Positions 58,954 to 64,000 of a stretch of DNA of 64,000 nt are shown here, piece by piece (position 1 is the first letter of the stretch; each line of letters begins with the position of its first letter). Origin of the DNA: Glandiceps talaboti (taxonomy: Eukaryota; Hemichordata; Enteropneusta; Spengelidae); contig NC_135549.1 in the NCBI RefSeq assembly GCF_964340395.1, positions 26,632,595 through 26,696,594 on the forward strand. The letters are read 5' to 3'. A model generated the notes under the pieces. It had not been told where the DNA came from and did not search any database. It saw only the letters and a program-made list of their open reading frames with translations. The translations under genes were made by a program, and so were the position numbers.

Positions 58954-60386
58954 CCTTTATAATGATTGCGTGGAACTTGAACTTGCCATGAACGTAAACA
59001 GATGTGAAGTACCTTGAACCGATCAAAATAGTGATTGGATTAGAAAACAACTTACCTGAAATACTTGCATTATCACGCATGTAAGTCTTCTTCCTTCACA
59101 TACGCAGTAGTTCAGTATTGAATTTTAAATACATGTAGCTTCTATTCTTAAAAGCCCAACTTGAGTGGAGTGAGTCTGCTTCCCCATGATAAAATGAGGA
59201 AGCTTTGAAGCTTGACCAGTGTCTTGATCAACTAGTTGTGCTACCAGCTTGGACGTGACGGAGGGTACCAAATTAGCATATTTTACATTGTCTAAGCACC
59301 TCGTTTTCGATTGACAATAAACCATTTACTAAGATTCTTTAAAGTATTTGACTAGAGAGCAAGCAATTCATTTACGATGGCAGAATTTCCGTGCCGAAGC
59401 GGATGCAACGAACCACGCATGCAAACCTAGCTTTAGCCGAAAACCCTTTTTGTTAATAGGTTTTTTACATTTATATTTCTTTTACTGTTATGTTTAGTGT
59501 TTTTGAAGTATTATTATTATTACTACTATGTGTACTTTCATGTACAGGTAACACCGTAACTTAAAGTGAACAGCAAGACCAAGCTAGAAAACTTGAAAAC
59601 AACAGAAAGTAACAATACAAACACCATTTTCAAAACAGAAGCTATTACGTTGATCACTATTTACTCAGGCCAAAAAAATAATTGTTTGGTTCCGATTATC
59701 CAACCCCACCTAGTTGTTCACTGCTGAGTCGATCATAAACTTTTTTTTACGTATTCGACAAAAAATAAGATCATTTAGATACATTTTGTCCATGATGGTG
59801 TTGGTAATTCAATTAAAATTTCCAAGATGCTAAATAAATGTAACGGTTGTACTACAAATTTCGATAACAAACATTTTACGCACTTTGTAATTTTTTGCAA
59901 TTTATTGTTTTACTAAGTCGAGATTAGTAATGGTAAGTTTTTCCATATTATTTTTTCAATGTAAAAAAAATAGGAATAATGTTTTAAAAAAAGTTATCCA
60001 AAATACCCCATTGTCAAAATGTCATACATATATAGTTACTTTGCAGACATTGAATTATTATTTTCACTGTAGATAACAGAGTGACTTGTTTGTTCATTGT
60101 ATATACATATCTAGTAGGTACATGTTATATGTTAACTTTAATCAGAACAATTCCTATAGACTAGACAGGCAAGTGATGAGGGTCTTTGTGCTAAGTAAAG
60201 GGTCCATATTTAATGTATTTTTTTTTTGGAATTATACAACAACCAAAATACATACCCATAGCTTCCAATCTAGAATTTGTTTCATCGTCATTTTTCACAT
60301 ACTAAAAAGCATAAAAAGGGGAGACAACACAAGAGAAAAGAGCTAGCTTTGAGTGAAGCAGGAAACTACTGATTTTTTTTTAAATA
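58954..60386 (+). other. Region without gene; dispersed repeat at 59666-59768
   Basis: The only recognisable element is the second copy of the repeat seen in intron 2 of the YqaJ gene (22652-22756), with CCCACCTAGTT and TATTCGA conserved. The remainder is AT-rich non-coding DNA. Confidence 0.55.
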
Positions 60387-60668
60387 TTTATCTTACCACG
60401 GCATCGATATGGAGCCTTCCATGATAGTGAGACGGATGCATGTTCTCGTTACGAAGGCCCTCATGTACATATTCTTGCTACGATGGGCACTGATGAGCAG
60501 GATGTTAGACAAATTCAAGCATACCGTGTCGGCAAGGCTAATTTCGAGCATCTGGCGAAATATCTAATGGTATTATCACAGAGATGCAAGATACTCAAAT
60601 CGTTTGCGTTTTCAAGGGAGAGTCCAAAGAGGCATTATTTCACTTTTACAACTACGATACAATATTGA
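60387..60668 (+). pseudogene. Exon with HVH (HUH-like) motif, possible Rep-like origin
   Basis: The open frame reads LPRHRYGAFHDSETDACSRY, EGPHVHILATMGTDEQ, QAYRVGKANFEHLAKYLMVL and CKILKSFAFSRESPKRHYF. HVHIL flanked by hydrophobic residues has the form of the HUH metal-binding motif of Rep-type rolling-circle endonucleases. HLAKYL, about 36 residues later, sits where a catalytic tyrosine would be expected. No lysine follows at the usual spacing, and no helicase motifs are seen. The sequence upstream has no clear start. It may be the first recognisable exon of the gene whose further exons lie at 61.86-63.47 kb. The Rep link is inference and could be wrong. Confidence 0.35.
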
Positions 60669-60755
60669 ATGAATGCATGCAGTGAAGAAATCAGATTGCA
60701 ACGAGATGGAAGACGAGAAGTCAGAGAGAAAAAAAGAAGACAAAGAACGAGGAAG

Positions 60756-60897
60756 GCTTAATATATATCAAGTTGTTGATCAAGGAATACAATTCAACGG
60801 ATCTACCAAATTTGACAAAGAAGATGGTGGAAAGTATAGACGATGATCAGAGCAAGGACCGTTCGTATAAATTCATATCGAGACCTCAATACAAGTG
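60756..60897 (+). pseudogene. Coding-like fragment after the HVH exon
   Basis: The frame reads LIYIKLLIKEYNSTDLPNLT, KKMVESIDDDQSKDRSYKF and ISRPQYK before TGA. Its composition is protein-like (amphipathic helix, acidic loop). It is on the same strand, about 90 bases after the HVH exon, but in another frame. No domain is recognised. Confidence 0.3.
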
Positions 60898-61860
60898 ATA
60901 TTAGGCCAGTGCATCAAAGTGGTTGTCTAGTCCATTTTAGTATAGTCGTTATTCCTATAAGTCCAGCTGGTTTGGTTATTATCATTGCAGGAAGACCTCC
61001 AGAAGAGGTTACAGGACCCCTGTGTTTGCTATAGCATTAGTGCTATAAAGGACAAACTTGATTTGCCCACTCTCATATATTGTATGTGTATAGTATTGTT
61101 TGTAAGTAACTGAATGTCCAACTCCATGATTTTTCTTTAGGCAATCGATGTTTATAGTATACAATACAGTTTCTCACTATGCTGTCTACTTTCTTTTCCA
61201 TTATAGAGTTAACCAACCTTTTTTTAAACGGAAATTGAGTATTTGAAACATTTACAATACTTCAACAGGTACCCCTGGGGTTAAATGTTGCTGTAAATGA
61301 AATTGTAAGCATGTTTAAATTTACAGCTGGTGATGGTTTTAAGTTTAATTAATTTTTGGAAACTTAAATGTGCAGTTGTAATATGTAGTGATTGCTGTTA
61401 ATTGCCCCTCATAATTTGTTTGGTGGTATAACCACAATAGCTTTGTTCCTTTCCAATGTTTACTTGCATTGTCCTATTCTGGCTAAAATGATTTTTGGGG
61501 TTTTAAATTGCAAGTCACATGATGCTATTGTTGTTCAACAATGTTGACCAAACAGTGTAGGCGAGTTCCTGAATAATTAAGCATGCTACAGAATGGTAAC
61601 CTGCTCATGCAGCATTAATCAGATCAAGACTTTATTTTAAACAGTTTATTTCTTATCCTATAGGCTCACAGTCTGCTTGTAAAGCTATTTAAATTTTCCC
61701 GTGATTTTGTATGTATTACTCTATATTATGCTGGCAAATTGTAATTAGCAAAATACAGTTGCTATCACTTGGCATTTGTTTGATGAAGTGCTGACATCCC
61801 CAAAATACTTTTTTTGACTGGAGAGATGACATTTATTAGTCTAATGTTCTTTGCATGCAG

Positions 61861-61968
61861 TAAAAGAGAACCTTAGGTACGATGGACCCTACTATGGCAA
61901 TGACACCTGCCGACCACATTGGTGGCCCCAGAATATACCCTTTACGTCTCCACATGACATGGAGAAAG
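61861..61968 (+). pseudogene. Exon encoding a WWPxxxPF motif
   Basis: Between a TGCATGCAG acceptor and a GGTACATG donor the exon reads KENLRYDGPYYGNDTCRPHW followed by WPQNIPFTSPHDMEK. Its phase fits the next exon at 62268 exactly (the split codon makes Gly). The motif HWWPxxIPFxSP is one I have seen in uncharacterised invertebrate multi-exon proteins. No function is assigned. Confidence 0.5.
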
Positions 61969-62267
61969 GTACATGCACTTTAAAATGTTCCATTTTACTG
62001 TCGTTCAGTCATTGTTTATGAGATACAGAACATAATTTGCTAGTGATCTAGATAATAAAGAAAGATGTTATGCTCACATAAATGGTCATGTATGCTGTAT
62101 CGATAAATCATTTACTATCATAGCATAAAGAGACTCCATTTTATGTTTGTGGTGTTGCATTTTAAATAAATGTATGAATAAATTTCATGCCCTGCTGCAT
62201 TATACTAGTGATGTCAAGTTCTCCATGATATAAGCAACCACCTCTGATGTTACCTTTTCCTTTATAG

Positions 62268-62785
62268 GTGCCAGACCTGAGGAAAACTTGTCGAGCTAGC
62301 CACTGGAGCATACAAATTTGAATTGAAATTACCTCCACAGTCAACACACGTACACCCATCACCACCACCGTCAACATACTCAACACCACCACAGTCAACA
62401 CACCAATCACCACCACAGCAAATACCCGCACAACCAATACCAGTACAGCCAGGACAACCACAGCCAATACCAGTACGGCCGATACCACCACAGCCAATAC
62501 CAGTATAGCTAATACCAGTACAGCCAGGACTACCACAGCCAATACCAGTACACTGAGCCAGGGCCACCACAGCCAATACCAGTACAGCCAGGACCACCAC
62601 AGCCAATACCAGTACAGGCAAGACCACCACAGCCAATACCAGTACAGCAAAGACCACCACAGCCAATACCAGTACAGCCAAGACCACCACAGCCAATACC
62701 AGTACAGTCAAGACCACCACAGCCAATACCAGTACAGCCAAGACCACCACAGCCTAACTCATCACAAATACACCATACCAGATGA
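62268..62785 (+). pseudogene. Proline-rich repeat exon (30-bp minisatellite)
   Basis: The exon begins ARPEENLSS, with a one-base frameshift before ATGAYKFELKLPPQSTHVHP. It continues into tandem ten-residue repeats of the form QPIPVQPRPP, encoded by a 30-bp unit repeated about nine times (62450-62750). A CAG-to-TAG change near 62506 and a frame change near 62555 interrupt the repeat, then the last six units read open to TGA at 62783. A proline-rich linker of this kind would be disordered. The minus-strand open frames across it are shadows. Confidence 0.55.
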
Positions 62786-63322
62786 AATAACTGAAGCATT
62801 ACAAGTAATTTAAAATATTAATGCCAAGTTTTTTGCATGGTTAAATTAATAATTTATATATATGTGGCTTAATGTGTTAAATGTATACTATGAAAGTTTT
62901 ACTTTTCCTCAACAACAGTTTTGTTTTTTGAAAAGACCATCCATACAGGCCAATAGTGTACACACTGTATTGCAGTATATAGCAAAATACTGATTTAGAC
63001 CATATGAAATGAATAATTTGAATAACTTACAAAAATTCACTTGTTAATGTACCATAATACTAATTTGCTGTGTATAATTGTAAGATTGTGCCTGATGTAG
63101 TGTATCATGTAATGCATGGTATTGTTTTAATTCAAATAATTCCAAAATTGTCACAAAGCCCTTTGATATTAGTCAGTATACCACCGCTATGACTACTGAT
63201 GAATTACTAATATTTTGATGTTTTATTTTTAAGTTCCACAATCCTTTTTTTTCAAATGTTAAGTTTTATTTTCTAGTTTACTTTTTACACAAAGATTGTC
63301 TATGTATTTTATTTCCACACAG
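62786..63322. other. AT-rich intron-like stretch
   Basis: No feature is visible. It ends at the acceptor preceding the last exon. Confidence 0.5.
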
Positions 63323-63466
63323 GCTACCGATTCACCTTACAAATCAATCACAACATTTATATCAAGTGTATCTTACAAACAAGCACTGGACATTGCAAGG
63401 GAAGTATATGGACCTTTTAGTGGCTCATTTAAAGGTCCAGATATCAAAAGAACAAGAAGCCACTAG
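63323..63466 (+). CDS. Probable terminal exon of the 60.4-63.5 kb gene
   Basis: After a TTTCCACACAG acceptor the exon is open for 47 codons: ATDSPYKSITTFISSVSYKQ, ALDIAREVYGPFSG and FKGPDIKRTRSH, then TAG. The ending is basic. No domain was recognised, but the sequence has the look of a conserved C-terminal segment and no lesion. It is placed with the exons at 61.86 and 62.27 kb because of strand and spacing only. Confidence 0.4.
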   Translation, partial: ATDSPYKSITTFISSVSYKQALDIAREVYGPFSGSFKGPDIKRTRSH

Positions 63467-64000
63467 ACCTTGTCATGTGAGGTACTTTTTGTTAATAACA
63501 ATTAGTACCCTCATATATGTAGAAATTTGTATTCTAGTCTAATCCAGTTTATTTTTATAGTGTAAAGGCACTCTAGTCTAATCCAGTTTATTTTTAATGT
63601 GTATAGGCACAGTGGTGTTTGTTAATTACATCTCTCATACATACTTAGACAACTTTAATACATACAATGATCTTCAATCGAATGTACCACTTGTCTCAAG
63701 CTGTGTGCTAAAGATGTATATCTACTAACAGCCAGTTTCGCTAAGGGGCATAAATGTTATCTTTCACCCCCAAGGCTGGCTCAGTCCTCTACACACATAC
63801 ACCCAGGCAGTACATGAAGTAAACATCAAGTTTTTGATGCATACATTGAATACAATTACAAGTGTGTCATGTAATCTGTGAGGTCCACCACAACCCAGCG
63901 TTGTGCTTTAATATCAACAATTTTGTTTACAATTTAACACCAGGGAGTGAAAGATTACACTTGTGATCAATAGGAAGAACTCACTGTTCGTAAGTAGTTG
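63467..64000. other. Region without identifiable gene
   Basis: A short direct duplication (TCTAATCCAGTTTATTTTTA at about 63538 and 63573) is the only structure noticed. Confidence 0.5.

Noticed and set aside
62162-62799. Minus-strand frames with Val/Leu/Trp-Tyr or Cys-Gly repeats
   Set aside because: They are shadows of the plus-strand proline-rich minisatellite.

Overview
The window is animal nuclear DNA, not prokaryotic. It is AT-rich, and protein similarity comes in short exons flanked by GT...AG introns. Microsatellites, minisatellites and foldback sequences are abundant. Most recognisable protein domains belong to transposons or to high-copy gene families typical of marine invertebrates such as amphioxus, hemichordates, cnidarians and molluscs: SAP/SWIM/YqaJ, THAP, DDE_Tnp_4, PIF1-like helicase, KMT5A-like SET, Ty3/gypsy, hAT and an L2/CR1-type LINE. 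The exact species cannot be read from the sequence. I found no rRNA, tRNA or CRISPR array. Only one gene, the SAP-SWIM-YqaJ gene at 21.2-24.3 kb, can be assembled as intact. Two further first exons, a THAP exon and a Myb/SANT-like exon, are lesion-free. The other coding sequences contain frameshifts, stops or truncations.

Layout. 1-7.7 kb: non-coding DNA with simple repeats. 7.76-8.6 kb: a Ty3/gypsy pol fragment (+) abutting a hAT transposase fragment (-). 9.7-10.65 kb: minus-strand remnant of a family with a FEN1/XPG-like motif. 10.7-24.3 kb: a cluster of four SAP/SWIM-type gene copies. A (+) and B (+) are broken, C (-) is a fragment, and D (+) is intact. They are interspersed with another decayed multi-copy gene (12.3-16.1 kb), a 398-bp tandem duplication rich in TA and CT, and a near-perfect palindrome.

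21.1-26.8 kb is the most coherent unit. An intact three-exon SAP-SWIM-YqaJ nuclease gene (+) converges on a THAP exon and a DDE_Tnp_4 tail (-), and both lie between matching terminal inverted repeats that share CCGGTTCTCCCA. This is the layout expected of an ISL2EU/IS4EU DNA transposon: transposase plus YqaJ accessory nuclease. Here the transposase core is missing while the nuclease gene is preserved.

28.2-29.1 kb: foldback elements. 30.2-33.4 kb: KMT5A-like SET gene remnant. 35.1-35.5 kb: RING-type exon. 39.5-40.2 kb: a frameshifted small gene with a possible ubiquitin-like fold, Cys pairs and an acidic tail. 40.7-41.2 kb: Myb/SANT-like first exon (-). 42.0-42.64 kb: PIF1-like helicase pseudogene (-). 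43.1-49.4 kb: a 27-bp minisatellite with three higher-order copies of about 1.2 kb, one carrying a 5'-truncated LINE. 50.4-51.7 kb: a nearly intact dispersed-family gene (-) with a Tudor-like C-terminus, whose C-terminal domain recurs at 58.7 kb. 54.1-55.8 kb: a long diverged inverted repeat. 60.4-63.5 kb: exons of an unrecognised gene with an HVH (HUH-like) motif and a proline-rich repeat exon.

All calls were made by reading the sequence and from memory of protein families. No database search was run.
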